Shown one piece after another: positions 44,726 to 53,894 of a DNA stretch of 64,000 nucleotides (its first letter is position 1; every line of letters starts with the position of its first letter). The notes below the pieces were generated by a model. That model worked only from the letters and a program-made list of their open reading frames with translations, made no database searches and was not told the origin of the DNA. The position numbers and the translations under genes are program-made. The stretch spans positions 4,030,001 to 4,094,000 of the forward strand of contig NZ_CP160398.1 of assembly GCF_040729435.1 (NCBI RefSeq), written 5' to 3'. This stretch comes from Pseudomonas sp. HOU2 (GTDB lineage: Bacteria > Pseudomonadota > Gammaproteobacteria > Pseudomonadales > Pseudomonadaceae).

Positions 44726-44801
44726 TGTGGGAGCGAGCTTGCTCGCGAAGACGGCGTGCCAGCCACATCCATGTTAAATGGCACAGCGCATTCGCGAGCA
44801 A
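44726..44801. repeat. Degenerate extragenic palindrome, family 1
   Basis: The left arm TGTGGGAGCGAGCTTGCTCG is intact, but the right arm keeps only TTCGCGAGCAA (44791-44801) and then diverges. Confidence 0.7.
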
Positions 44802-44916
44802 ACGAGGTCTGCAGGGTTTTGTGCGGCATCAAATGGCGCGTTGCCACTAGCGCCGTCTACACTCAAATCCACCATCGGAGGTAGCGCTCGGCAACGCGCC
44901 GGCAAAGGAGTGCGCC

Positions 44917-46905
44917 ATGTCGCCTCGTACGCAGTTCAACGGTCCGGCCCGGCAACGCGGGGCGATCGGGTTGATGGCGGCTGCCACCCTCAGTCTGGCG
45001 CTGGTGTTGATGCTGTTGGTGGTCGACACCGGTCGGCTGTACATGGAGCAGCGCAAGTTGCAGCGGGTGGTCGACAGCGCGGCGCTGGAAGCGGTCAGTC
45101 GCGGCGGCAATTGTCAGTCCGGCCTGAGCGCGGCCACGTATGCCGGGCAAAGCGCGGTGCGCAATGGCTACATCGTCGATAGCAACAACACCCTCGCGAC
45201 GACCTGCGGCAGCGTGCAGACCGCCGCTAGCGGCCTGCGTGCGTTTACCGTCGATGCAACCCAGTCGAGCGCGATCAAGGTGGTCGCCAGCCGCACGGTC
45301 ATCACCAGTTTTGCCGGCGGCGTGCAGGCCTTGTTCAGCGGCTCGGCGGTCAGCCTCAACACCACGCTCAACGCCTCGGCCGTCGCCGCGCAACCGATAC
45401 CAACGGTGGCGCAACTGAACATCCGCAGTACGCTGGCGAACATCAACACTGCCCAGTCGAATATTCTCAATCCGCTGTTCTCCGGGCTGCTTGGCGGCAA
45501 CGTCAACCTCACGGCACTGGGTTGGGATGGCCTGCTCAATACCGACATCAACCTGCTCAGCTACCTCAATCAACTGGCGATCAACCTCAACGTCGCCGCC
45601 GGCAACTACACGCAACTGCTCAACACTCAGGCCACGGTCACCCAGCTGATTCAGGCGGCGGCCACGGTGGTCCAGCTCAATGGTGCGACCGCTACGGTGA
45701 TCACTGCGCTGGGTCAGTTGCAGGTTGCGGCGATCAATGCTGCGCCGGTCAAACTCGGTGACATCCTGCAGTTGCAGACCGGTACCACGGCGGCCGGGCT
45801 GGATGCCAACCTGCAGTTGCTGCAACTGATTCAGGGCGTGGTGCAACTGGCCAACAGCAAAAGCGCGGTGGCCGCGACCTTGCCGATCAGCGTGCTGGGG
45901 CTGGCGAATGTCACGGTGCGGGTCAAGGTGATCGAGCCACCGCAGTTCTCGGCGATTGGCGACCCGGCGCGGGCCAAGGCCAATCCGTTGGGGGCGGACC
46001 GGATTTATGTGCGCACGGCACAGATTCGCACGATGCTTTCGGTGGATCTGCCGGTATTGAGCGGGGTGGCCGGGCTGACCAATGCGGTGCTGGGGCTGGT
46101 GGGTGGGCTGACCTCGACACTCAATGCGGTGCTCGGTCTGAATCTGGTGGCAGTGCTGAACTCGGTGGTATGTCTTGGCTGCCAGCAACTGGATCCACTG
46201 CTTTTGCCGTCGCCGAGAATCGATATCAGCCTGGATGCCGGTGGTGCCAAAAGTTATGTTACCGATTACAGCTGCCCGACCGGATCCACCGGTACCAAGA
46301 GCCTGACCGCACATACCGTTACCTCTATTGCCGACCTCAAACTCGGCAAGATCGATCCCACTAATGCGTTCTCATCCTCAGCCGAGCCGACGGTCACGCC
46401 ATTGCCGCTGATCGACCTGGGCATCGCGACGTGTTACAGGGTCGCCGGGCTCGGCAGTTGCGACCCCAATTCGCATATTCAATACGGTGCCGGCGGCATC
46501 GCAATCATGCTGGATACCCCCGTCGCGCAAAACTCGCAGGACTTGCTGTTTTCCAGCGGTACGCCATTCGCGACACCCGCCAACCTGAAACTGCCGCCAA
46601 GCGTGCAATCAGCTGCGCCGACCTCCAATATCGTCGGCAGCCTGAGCAACACGTTGGCGGGGATCAATTTGATCGTATACAGACCGCAAGGCAGTAATCC
46701 ACTGGGCGCAATCGTGACTGGCGTCGCCTCATTGATCAGTGACGTCACCAATCATCTGCTGCCTGTGGTGACCAACCTGGTCAGCCCGTTGCTCGATCCA
46801 TTGCTCAACAATCTGCTTAAAAGCCTGGGCATCAACCTGATGGACGTCGACGTCGGCGCCAACATGACCTGTGGCCAGACCGGCAAGGCCTATCTGGTGA
46901 TCTAG
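44917..46905 (+). CDS. tadG: TadG-like Flp pilus assembly protein
   Basis: 662 residues. The N-terminus RQRGAIGLMAAATLSLALVL with GRLYMEQRKLQRVVDSAALE is the Tad/TadE-like membrane anchor found in TadG. The long exported part is Ala/Leu/Asn-rich with helical QL-rich stretches, and Cys residues near the end (CLGCQQL, CYRVAGLGSCD) could form disulfides. In the Tad system TadG is a minor assembly protein. It is transcribed alone and converges with the pprA-like gene, sharing four bases. Confidence 0.85.
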   Translation: MSPRTQFNGPARQRGAIGLMAAATLSLALVLMLLVVDTGRLYMEQRKLQRVVDSAALEAVSRGGNCQSGLSAATYAGQSAVRNGYIVDSNNTLATTCGSVQTAASGLRAFTVDATQSSAIKVVASRTVITSFAGGVQALFSGSAVSLNTTLNASAVAAQPIPTVAQLNIRSTLANINTAQSNILNPLFSGLLGGNVNLTALGWDGLLNTDINLLSYLNQLAINLNVAAGNYTQLLNTQATVTQLIQAAATVVQLNGATATVITALGQLQVAAINAAPVKLGDILQLQTGTTAAGLDANLQLLQLIQGVVQLANSKSAVAATLPISVLGLANVTVRVKVIEPPQFSAIGDPARAKANPLGADRIYVRTAQIRTMLSVDLPVLSGVAGLTNAVLGLVGGLTSTLNAVLGLNLVAVLNSVVCLGCQQLDPLLLPSPRIDISLDAGGAKSYVTDYSCPTGSTGTKSLTAHTVTSIADLKLGKIDPTNAFSSSAEPTVTPLPLIDLGIATCYRVAGLGSCDPNSHIQYGAGGIAIMLDTPVAQNSQDLLFSSGTPFATPANLKLPPSVQSAAPTSNIVGSLSNTLAGINLIVYRPQGSNPLGAIVTGVASLISDVTNHLLPVVTNLVSPLLDPLLNNLLKSLGINLMDVDVGANMTCGQTGKAYLVI

Positions 46906-49649
46906 GCGTCCGGGGCAATCGGCAACTCGATGCAGAAACGTGCGCCTTCCAGCGAGTTGCGCACGCTCAAATGCCCGCCCATGTTTTCGATGATGCCGTA
47001 GCTCACCGACAGCCCCAGCCCGGTGCCGACGCCCACCGGTTTAGTGGTGAAGAACGGTTCGAAAATCCGTTCCAGCAAGCGCGGATCGATGCCGCCGCCG
47101 TTGTCCTCGACCCACAGCCGTACCTTGTGCTCGTCGCGCTCGGCATAAATCGAAATCCAGGGTTTGAACGACGAGTCTTTCTCGCGTTTGCCGAGCAGCG
47201 CATCGCGGGCGTTGACCATCAAATTGATCAGCACCTGTTCCAGTTGATCGACATAACCGCGTACCTGCACGCTGAACGCGGTTTCGCTAATGCGCAGATC
47301 GACACCTTTGCCGCGCATGCCTTCGGCGAGCAACGACAGCGTGCCTTCGATAGCCGAGGCCGGGTTGAACAGTTGCTGTTCGATCTCCGAGCGGCGGCCA
47401 AACACGCGCATGTGATCGACCACTTTTGCCGCGCGCTGCACCTGGGCATCGATGCGGTTGAGCTTGTCGGTGAGGTAATCGATCTGCACATCGCCGTTGC
47501 CCAGACGCTTGAGCACGTTGACGATGGCCATGCGCATCACGTTCAGCGGCTGGTTGATTTCATGAGCCAGACCGGTGGCCATTTCGCCGAGGGTGGCCAT
47601 TTTCGCGCTTTGCGTGAGTTGCTGCTGCGAGCGCCGTACCTCGGTGTTGTCGCGGCCCACGGCCTGCACTTCAATCAAGCGTCCGTGTTCATCGAACACC
47701 CCGCGGTCGGACCACACCCACCACGCATGCTCGCGCCCAGGTAATTGCAGGCTGATTTCGGCGGTGCTCACCGGCAGCTCCGGGGTCAGCAGTGTCAGAC
47801 GCTGGAGGAAGGCGGCGCGTTGTTCGTCGGACATCCAGCTGCCCAGATCGACCCCCGGCAATTGCTCCGGGGTGCATTCCAGATAAGTCGCCAGCGGCCG
47901 GTTGCCGAAGGTCAGGGTCAGGTCCGGGCGGTAACGGCAGATCATCGCCGGCGAGTCTTCCACCAGAATCCGGTAACGCTCTTCACTGTGTCTGACCTGT
48001 TCGGTGGCGAGGGTCGCTTCGGTGACGTCCAGCCAAAGACCGACGGCTTCGACCGGCAGGCCAAGGTCGTTGCGCAGCAGCCTGGCTTCGTCGAGCAGCC
48101 AGTGGTACTCACCGTGCGCGTCGCGCAAGCGATAACGCGCGCGCACCGAGCCTTCGCGCAACAGCTGGCGGGTGCGAGCGAAATACAGTTCGCGGTCCTC
48201 GGGGTGAATCAGTGGCACCCAGTCGGCGGCGCAGCCCTCGGCCGGCGTCCAGCCCAGCAGCGGCTGCAGGCTGGCGCTGAAAAAGTCAGGAAGCAGCGCA
48301 CCCTCGACGTAGCGCTGCACATAAATCACTGCCGGCGAACTGGCGATCAGATTATCCAGCCGCGCATGGGCGGCTTCGGCGCGCTGCTGCTGGTTGCGCA
48401 TGTCGCTGATGTTTAGCATGAACCCCACCAGCCGCCGCTGTTCACCGCTGCCGGCGACCTGGCCCTGCACGCGGTACCACAGCGGTGTCTGTGCGGGGCT
48501 GGAATGGTGCAGACGAACGTTAAGGGTCAGCGCTTCGCCATGCAGTTGCAGGGCGTGCAGGCGGCTGCGCAGTTCTTCGCGATCGGCCGGATGAATCAGT
48601 GCCAGCCAGTCTTGCACGGGCATGCGCGCACTGTCCGCAGGCAACACGTCGAGCAGCGACGGGGACAGCAACATCTCGTTGCCGAGCATCTCCCACCAAC
48701 CGGTGCCGAGCAGGGTCTGCAGCGATTCGAGGCGTTCGCTGTATTGATGATGCTGCTGTTCTCGCAGGCGGCTGAGCAACGGGCCGGCGAGGGCGCTGGT
48801 CAGGGCCATCCAGTCGCGGTCGTTCAGGTGCGGGGCGGCAATGTCCACGGCATAGAAGCCGCAGAGCAGCCACGCGACCACCCCACGATCATCGCTGTAG
48901 GGCACGGCGAACCCGTCGGCGTTGCCGAACGTGGCCTCCACCCGCGCGTGTTCGTACCAACCATGATGGGCGCCAAGGCGTTGCGGCGCGCTGCCGTTGA
49001 GGCTGTCGAGCGGCGTGCCCAGACGCTGGCCGTCCTGCCACAGCAGCGGCGCATCGTGGGCGCGATATTGCTCGTAGATCCGCCAGCCCTGCTCCTGTTC
49101 GTCGAGCAGGGCGAGAGCCAGACACGGGATATGCCAGCGCTGGGCGATGGCCTGCAGTTGCTCGCTGAGCACCAGCGGCAAACGCGTCAGGCTGCAGACG
49201 CGCAGGTGTTCGCTGATCTGCCCGGCAAGTGCCTGGCAGGCTTCGCGGTGGCGCGACTGCTGGCGCTCCAGCAGCAGGTCGCCGATGTCCATCAGTTGCA
49301 GCATCCAGCCCTCGGCCGAAGGCTGCACCCAACCGCGCAGGTGCAGGGTCTGATCGCTGAGACCGGGGAAATCCAGGTCGAGCATTTGCCCCTGCCAGTC
49401 TTGCGGGCGGCCTTCAATCGCCAACGTACTGTGCGCGAGTAAATAAGCCGACAACGGCAGCGGCGAGTCGTGAGGCGGCTGTTGCGCCAACAGATGACGC
49501 AACGGCCCGGCCATCTGCAATACGCCGCCGTCGTGGTCCAGTTGCAGGTGCAGGCCCAGCGGCGGTGCGCCGAGATGATCGGGCAGTTCGTTGGCCGGCG
49601 GTGGCGCGCGCTTGAGCAGGCGTCCGAACAGATTGTCGCCGGCGGTCAA
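46902..49649 (-). CDS. pprA: PAS-domain sensor histidine kinase, PprA-like
   Basis: 915 residues, no membrane segment, so probably cytosolic. A GAF-like N-terminal half (about 130-300) is followed by PAS domains (WEMLGNEMLLSPSLLDVLP; LIHPEDRELYFARTRQL; ILVEDSPAMICRYRPDLTL). The kinase core has His696 in LAHEINQPLNVM, N box LINLMVNARDAL, G1 VEDNGGGID and FEPFFTTKPVGVGTGLGLS. In P. aeruginosa PprA with PprB controls the Tad pilus. The start is TTG 49649, overlapping the tadE stop (TTGA) with no clear ribosome-binding site, so it relies on coupling. The name rests on context and architecture. Confidence 0.82.
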   Translation of the reverse strand: MTAGDNLFGRLLKRAPPPANELPDHLGAPPLGLHLQLDHDGGVLQMAGPLRHLLAQQPPHDSPLPLSAYLLAHSTLAIEGRPQDWQGQMLDLDFPGLSDQTLHLRGWVQPSAEGWMLQLMDIGDLLLERQQSRHREACQALAGQISEHLRVCSLTRLPLVLSEQLQAIAQRWHIPCLALALLDEQEQGWRIYEQYRAHDAPLLWQDGQRLGTPLDSLNGSAPQRLGAHHGWYEHARVEATFGNADGFAVPYSDDRGVVAWLLCGFYAVDIAAPHLNDRDWMALTSALAGPLLSRLREQQHHQYSERLESLQTLLGTGWWEMLGNEMLLSPSLLDVLPADSARMPVQDWLALIHPADREELRSRLHALQLHGEALTLNVRLHHSSPAQTPLWYRVQGQVAGSGEQRRLVGFMLNISDMRNQQQRAEAAHARLDNLIASSPAVIYVQRYVEGALLPDFFSASLQPLLGWTPAEGCAADWVPLIHPEDRELYFARTRQLLREGSVRARYRLRDAHGEYHWLLDEARLLRNDLGLPVEAVGLWLDVTEATLATEQVRHSEERYRILVEDSPAMICRYRPDLTLTFGNRPLATYLECTPEQLPGVDLGSWMSDEQRAAFLQRLTLLTPELPVSTAEISLQLPGREHAWWVWSDRGVFDEHGRLIEVQAVGRDNTEVRRSQQQLTQSAKMATLGEMATGLAHEINQPLNVMRMAIVNVLKRLGNGDVQIDYLTDKLNRIDAQVQRAAKVVDHMRVFGRRSEIEQQLFNPASAIEGTLSLLAEGMRGKGVDLRISETAFSVQVRGYVDQLEQVLINLMVNARDALLGKREKDSSFKPWISIYAERDEHKVRLWVEDNGGGIDPRLLERIFEPFFTTKPVGVGTGLGLSVSYGIIENMGGHLSVRNSLEGARFCIELPIAPDA

Positions 49650-50092
49650 AATTTCAGGCTCGACGCGGCGGAGAGGGTGGCGGGCAGACTCGGCACTGCA
49701 CCCACGCCCGGCAGCACCAGAAACGGAATGACCTGATTGAGCTTGCTGGTGGGGTAATCGACCCTGACCGTCAGCGTACCTTGAGTGGCGTCATACACCG
49801 CCGAGGTGTCGACGCCGACCACCAGGTTCAGCGCTGATGGCACCCACTGCAACTGCTGGGTCAGCGCGGTATTGGCAGTGCTCACCACCACGGAGGCGTA
49901 ACCGGGAGTGTTGGGGTCGACTGCGACGCTGCGGCGCACCGCTTCGGACGTCGCCTCGTTGAAAGTCTGCATCAATACAAACGGCAGGCTGTAGCTGACC
50001 AGCGCGTAGAACACGGCGAAAAAAATCACGAATACCAAGGCGAATTCGATCGCCACTGCGCCTGCCTGTGATTTTGCGAAGCCGGTTTTCAT
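49646..50092 (-). CDS. tadE: TadE-like pseudopilin
   Basis: 148 residues. The N-terminus QAGAVAIEFALVFVIFFAVF is the TadE pseudopilin signature, with a prepilin-type site before the hydrophobic helix that FppA probably cleaves. A small exported domain follows. ATG 50092 (MKTGFAKSQ) is chosen; a GTG at 50116 is possible. It is divergent from fppA and coupled to the kinase gene downstream. No separate TadF was recognised. Confidence 0.85.
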   Translation of the reverse strand: MKTGFAKSQAGAVAIEFALVFVIFFAVFYALVSYSLPFVLMQTFNEATSEAVRRSVAVDPNTPGYASVVVSTANTALTQQLQWVPSALNLVVGVDTSAVYDATQGTLTVRVDYPTSKLNQVIPFLVLPGVGAVPSLPATLSAASSLKF

Positions 50093-50167
50093 GACTGCGT
50101 CTACCCTGACGTTCACTGCGTAGTATCAGCATAGAATCATTCAGCAAAATCGGATGGATTTAACCGG

Positions 50168-50638
50168 ATGCAGAGTTTAGTTCTCCTGATCTGGCTGGCC
50201 ATGTGCGCCGCCCAGGATGCCCGGCAACGGCGCATCTCTAATGTGCTGACGTTCGGTGCAGGAGCGCTGGCGCTGATCTACCTGCTGGTCACCGGGACGA
50301 CGTGGCTCGGTGCCGATGCGCAGCAGGGACTTTGGGCGGGCGTGATTGCTCTGGTGTTGACCTTGCCGGGGTATTTCATGGGCCGGATGGGCGCAGGCGA
50401 TGTGAAATTAATGACAGCCATGGGCCTTGCGACGAACGGTTTATTCATTCTTTGTGCGTTTATCGGCGCGGGTATCGCCAGTCTGCTCTGGCTACTGATC
50501 GCGCCAAGAGTCTGGCTTCATATGAGTCAACGACTTAGAGAACATCTTCGATATATGGAGCCGGGAGCGTCAAAGAAGCTGCCATTTGCACCGTTCGTGC
50601 TGCTGGGGGTACTGGCTTCGATTCATTGGATCCATTAG
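50168..50638 (+). CDS. fppA: Flp prepilin peptidase (A24 family)
   Basis: 156 residues. FppA (TadV) cleaves the leader of Flp prepilin and of the TadE pseudopilin. It is a membrane aspartic protease; the two catalytic aspartates are Asp17 (AAQDARQRRI) and Asp78 (GAGDVKLMTAMG). It lacks the N-methylating domain of PilD, as usual for the Tad type. Next gene on the strand is pprB, as in P. aeruginosa. Confidence 0.93.
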   Translation: MQSLVLLIWLAMCAAQDARQRRISNVLTFGAGALALIYLLVTGTTWLGADAQQGLWAGVIALVLTLPGYFMGRMGAGDVKLMTAMGLATNGLFILCAFIGAGIASLLWLLIAPRVWLHMSQRLREHLRYMEPGASKKLPFAPFVLLGVLASIHWIH

Positions 50639-50756
50639 TCGCCAGGTGCCACTAGTTCTATGTACATAGTCGGAAAGTGCGTCTACTTTCAAATGAAGTG
50701 GTTACATTGCCAAAGTGCAGAAAAAGTCAGCTTTGGCCCGAGCAATGGAGTGGTTC

Positions 50757-51542
50757 GTGAACAAGCTTACGTCGGCGGTAAAAGTGCTCGTGGTCGATGA
50801 TCAACCGTTGATTGTCGAAGAGTTGTGCGAGTTTCTCGAAAGCAGCGGTTACCGCTGTGTGCCGTGTGAATCCAGCACGCAGGCGATCGAACGGTTCAGC
50901 GAAGACGTGGAAATCGGCCTGGTGCTGAGCGATCTGCACATGCCGGACATGGACGGTATTCAACTGGTGCAGGAGCTGCAACGCATCAGCGGCAAACACC
51001 GGGTGTTCGAAGCGATCATGCTCACCGGGCGCGCCGACAAACAGGACGTGATCAAGGCGCTGCGCGCCGGGATTGCCGATTACTATCAGAAGCCGATCCA
51101 GCTGGATGAACTGCTCGAAGGCGTGAAGCGTCAGGAAGCGGCCCTGCAAGAGCGGCACAAGAATGTGCAGTTGGGACACCTGAACCAGAAGCTGCAGTTT
51201 CTCTCGGAATCCATCGACGATCTCTACCAGGACCTGGACAAGGTCCGGCGCAATCCGGCGGCGGTGGTCAAAGACATGCTCGGCGGCGACAGTGCCGAAG
51301 CCGAGCAGGAGATTCCGGCGATCTTCAATCAGCTGTCACCACGGCAACTGGACGTGGCGCGGCTGGTGGGCAAAGGGCAGACCAACTATCAGATCGCCTG
51401 CGAGTTGGGCATCACCGAAAACACCGTGAAATTGTATGTCTCGCAGGTGTTGCGCCTGACCCATATGCACAACCGCACCCAGTTGGCATTGGCGCTATCA
51501 CCCAGTGCTTCGGCCGCCCGTCAGCGTGTGACAGCACACTGA
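50757..51542 (+). CDS. pprB: Response regulator PprB (receiver plus LuxR-type HTH)
   Basis: 261 residues. PprB activates the Tad pilus genes and adhesive-surface genes in P. aeruginosa. The receiver (VKVLVVDDQPLIVEELCEFL) has phosphoacceptor Asp59 in LSDLHMPDMDG and Lys in YYQKPI. A coiled linker (LGHLNQKLQFLSESIDDLYQ) leads to the LuxR HTH (LSPRQLDVARLVGKGQTNYQ, then ITENTVKLYVSQVLR). I prefer GTG 50757, six bases after GGAG, over GTG 50715. Probable partner: the kinase at 46902. Confidence 0.9.
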   Translation: MNKLTSAVKVLVVDDQPLIVEELCEFLESSGYRCVPCESSTQAIERFSEDVEIGLVLSDLHMPDMDGIQLVQELQRISGKHRVFEAIMLTGRADKQDVIKALRAGIADYYQKPIQLDELLEGVKRQEAALQERHKNVQLGHLNQKLQFLSESIDDLYQDLDKVRRNPAAVVKDMLGGDSAEAEQEIPAIFNQLSPRQLDVARLVGKGQTNYQIACELGITENTVKLYVSQVLRLTHMHNRTQLALALSPSASAARQRVTAH

Positions 51543-51549
51543 TCACGAT

Positions 51550-51572
51550 TGCCTGCCCTTCGCGGGCAGGCA
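51550..51572. terminator. Stem-loop between pprB and the receiver gene
   Basis: TGCCTGCCC (51550-51558) pairs perfectly with GGGCAGGCA (51564-51572), loop TTCGC. It lies between convergent genes. The T tract is poor on both sides. Confidence 0.65.
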
Positions 51573-51602
51573 GTCAATTCTTCCAAAAACACCCTGAGTG
51601 AA

Positions 51603-52010
51603 TTACCCGGCCTGCGTCTTCGGTTTGGGGAACAGATTGTCCAGGGTTTCCAGCAGGCGCACGTGGTAGATCGGCTTGCGAAACAGGTCCAGCACCTGCA
51701 GACGCAGCATGTCGCTGACGTCTTCCATGTCGGCATGTCCGGAGGTCACGATCACCGGCAGATGCTGGCGTGAGGTGTGCTCGCGCAGACGCTTGATCAG
51801 CGACATGCCGGACTCCTCCGGCATGCGCAGATCGGTGATCACCAGGGCGATGTCCGGATAGCGAGTGAGGTGATGCAGGGCGAGTTTCACCGACGTCGCG
51901 GTGTGGCAGACAAAGCCCTCGCCCTCCAGTAGCTCGGCCAACTCAAGCAACGCATCCTCTTCATCGTCAACCAGAAGCAACTGTTGGCGGGGGAGTGAGG
52001 AAGCAGTCAT
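51603..52010 (-). CDS. Single-domain response regulator
   Basis: 135 residues, receiver only. QLLLVDDEEDALLELAELLE gives the acidic pocket, Asp60 in VITDLRMPEESG is the phosphoacceptor, and RKPIYHVRLLETL holds the conserved Lys. With no output domain it may relay or compete for phosphate with the PprA-like kinase, or act on a protein partner. It sits inside the Tad locus between pprB and flp. I do not recall a counterpart in the P. aeruginosa locus. Confidence 0.88.
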   Translation of the reverse strand: MTASSLPRQQLLLVDDEEDALLELAELLEGEGFVCHTATSVKLALHHLTRYPDIALVITDLRMPEESGMSLIKRLREHTSRQHLPVIVTSGHADMEDVSDMLRLQVLDLFRKPIYHVRLLETLDNLFPKPKTQAG

Positions 52011-52076
52011 GGGCAGTCCCTGAAAAGCTGAAAGTGCAATCGAGTGTAGCGCGACATTCGCCGGACGCGACTCACA

Positions 52077-52289
52077 TCAGGGGGTTTGCACCGGAGCGGT
52101 TTGTGCAGTGCCGCCGAGGGATACCAGGACGTTGTTGAAAATCGCAAAGATTTTCGCGCCCAGCGGTGTGATGAACACCACCACCACGACCGCCACCATA
52201 GCCACGACAATCGCGTACTCGATGGCTGAAGCGGCTTCCGTGCTGGCCAGAAAGGACCTCAGGCGCAATATCAGGTATTCAACGATCAT
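52077..52289 (-). CDS. flp: Flp type IVb pilin, copy 1
   Basis: 70 residues. A Flp major pilin precursor. The 19-residue leader ends ...STEA, and the mature part starts ASAIEYAIVVAMVAVVVVVF with Glu5 and Tyr6 of the Flp motif. The residue before the cut is Ala instead of the usual Gly. ATG 52289 follows GGAG by about seven bases. A short hydrophilic tail ends the protein. A second copy lies 118 bases upstream on the same strand. Confidence 0.92.
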   Translation of the reverse strand: MIVEYLILRLRSFLASTEAASAIEYAIVVAMVAVVVVVFITPLGAKIFAIFNNVLVSLGGTAQTAPVQTP

Positions 52290-52407
52290 TGAAATTCTCC
52301 TCATGACAGCGGGAGATCGGACCTGTGAAATCCGATGATTGCCAGTGCCGGAGCGTTGCTGTTTTCAGCAGGGGGCCAAGGCACTGGAAGAAGGGAAAGG
52401 ATTTTGA

Positions 52408-52623
52408 TTAAGGCGCGACTCTGCTCTGTGCCGTGCCACCGAGCTTGGTCAGCACCAGGTTGAAAATGGCCAGCACCTTGTCGCCGATGGGCGTCACAAA
52501 CACCACAACCACGACAGCCACCATTGCCACCACAATTGCGTATTCGATGGCAGACGCGCCTTCTTCACTTCTGCACAGCAGCCTGGCCCTGGCCAGTAGA
52601 TAGTCGATGATCATCCGAAACAT
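52408..52623 (-). CDS. flp: Flp type IVb pilin, copy 2
   Basis: 71 residues from ATG 52623, seven bases after AAGGAG; an inner ATG at 52614 is less well placed. The leader ends in the canonical Gly22 (CRSEEG), and the mature N-terminus is identical to copy 1 over 20 residues. The C-terminal parts of the two pilins differ (TKLGGTAQSRVAP here). It is divergent from the rcpC operon and shares its regulatory region. Confidence 0.92.
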   Translation of the reverse strand: MFRMIIDYLLARARLLCRSEEGASAIEYAIVVAMVAVVVVVFVTPIGDKVLAIFNLVLTKLGGTAQSRVAP

Positions 52624-52958
52624 ACGTCCACTCCTTTGCGCCTCTGGCGCCGATCCAACGCTACAGCGGCATGCTTTCACCGTGCTATCAGAGCATTGTC
52701 AACAAACCCCCGCTCAACAACTGTAAGAACGGATTAATCACAAAGGATTAACCAGAACGTTAGTCGAGCCAAACCCTGCAGTTAATTGGCCAAGGCTCAT
52801 ACTTTAGTGGGTTATTTTCCTGTCAGTAATGGCGTTTTGTCTCGGATCAGCTAGCTTGGAAATAGCGAAATCGTTGCATGTTCATAGCTGCCTGATCGCG
52901 AAAAATTCTCTCGACAGGAAGTACAGGCTGTCGGTGCAGCAGGAAAGGGAGAGCCGTC
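52624..52958. promoter_or_regulatory. Divergent regulatory region flp / rcpC
   Basis: 335 bases with no convincing gene. It should contain both the flp promoter and the promoter of the rcpC-tadD operon, and is the expected place for PprB binding. GGAAAGGGAGA before 52959 is the rcpC ribosome-binding site. I could not identify a PprB box. Confidence 0.5.
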
Positions 52959-53894
52959 ATGAACAGTCGCGTCACCATGGGTCTTGCAGCAGTGCTGCTG
53001 TTGGGAGCAATCGTCGTCGGTTACTGGGGCCTGGTCCTCAGTCGGCAACCGACTCCCGTTGCCCAGGTGCCTGCCGCCCCGGCAGTCGCTATGGAAAAAA
53101 CCGTGGCCGCCGCCGAAGATCAGACCCGCCAGCCAGTGGTCGTGTTGTTGCACGATGTCCCGCCGTTCACGCCGCTCACGGCTGCCGATGTGGCAGTGGA
53201 GAAACTGCGCAGTGCGCCAGCCGGCAGCCTTTCCAGCGTCGACCAAGCGGTGGGTCGCACGCCGTGGCGGCACCTGAGCGCTGGCACCTGGCTCAACGAT
53301 GAAAGCTTTCAGGCCGGTGGCTCACTGGCACGGATGATTCACAGTGATGAGCGCGCGTTGACCGTGGCCGTGGACGAAGTGATTGGCGCCGCCGGGCAAC
53401 TGATCCCCGGCGACTACGTTGATGTGCTGCTCTACCTGCGTCAGGACGCGAGCAATCTGCAGCAGTCGGCGCAGATCGTCGTACCGGCGATGCGCGTGCT
53501 CGGTGTTGGTGAGCAATACGGCCTGACCAACGATGGGCAGCCCGCCAACCCAGCCTTGAGCGCCGACGAAAAACTCAAACAGGATCAACGCCGGATTGCT
53601 GCGCGCACCGTGGTGCTGGCGGTGCCCGAACAATTGCTCAGCCGGATGATGCTCGCCACTCAGGTCGGCACGTTGCGCCTGGCCGTGCGCAGCAGCGAAG
53701 AACAGCGTCTGGCCAAGTACTGGGCCGGTGAAACCCAGTCACCGGCGCACGTGGATAACGCCAACAGCCAGCTCTTCCAGTTCACCCAACTGGCCCTCGG
53801 TGCCGCGCCGAAAGCGCCGGCCGCTGGCGGCCATGGCGGTGCGCGGCCGATGGAAGTGATCCGCGGCAATCAGCTTTCCCAACAAGCCCCATGA
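52959..53894 (+). CDS. rcpC: Flp pilus assembly protein RcpC/CpaB
   Basis: 311 residues. An N-terminal membrane helix (MGLAAVLLLGAIVVGYWGLV) leads to a periplasmic SAF-type domain (VVLLHDVPPFTPLTAADVAV) and the CpaB/RcpC domain (ALTVAVDEVIGAAGQLIPGD, then YVDVLLYLRQ). RcpC is a periplasmic partner of the Tad secretin. It is the first gene of the operon; its stop overlaps rcpA. Confidence 0.93.
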   Translation: MNSRVTMGLAAVLLLGAIVVGYWGLVLSRQPTPVAQVPAAPAVAMEKTVAAAEDQTRQPVVVLLHDVPPFTPLTAADVAVEKLRSAPAGSLSSVDQAVGRTPWRHLSAGTWLNDESFQAGGSLARMIHSDERALTVAVDEVIGAAGQLIPGDYVDVLLYLRQDASNLQQSAQIVVPAMRVLGVGEQYGLTNDGQPANPALSADEKLKQDQRRIAARTVVLAVPEQLLSRMMLATQVGTLRLAVRSSEEQRLAKYWAGETQSPAHVDNANSQLFQFTQLALGAAPKAPAAGGHGGARPMEVIRGNQLSQQAP

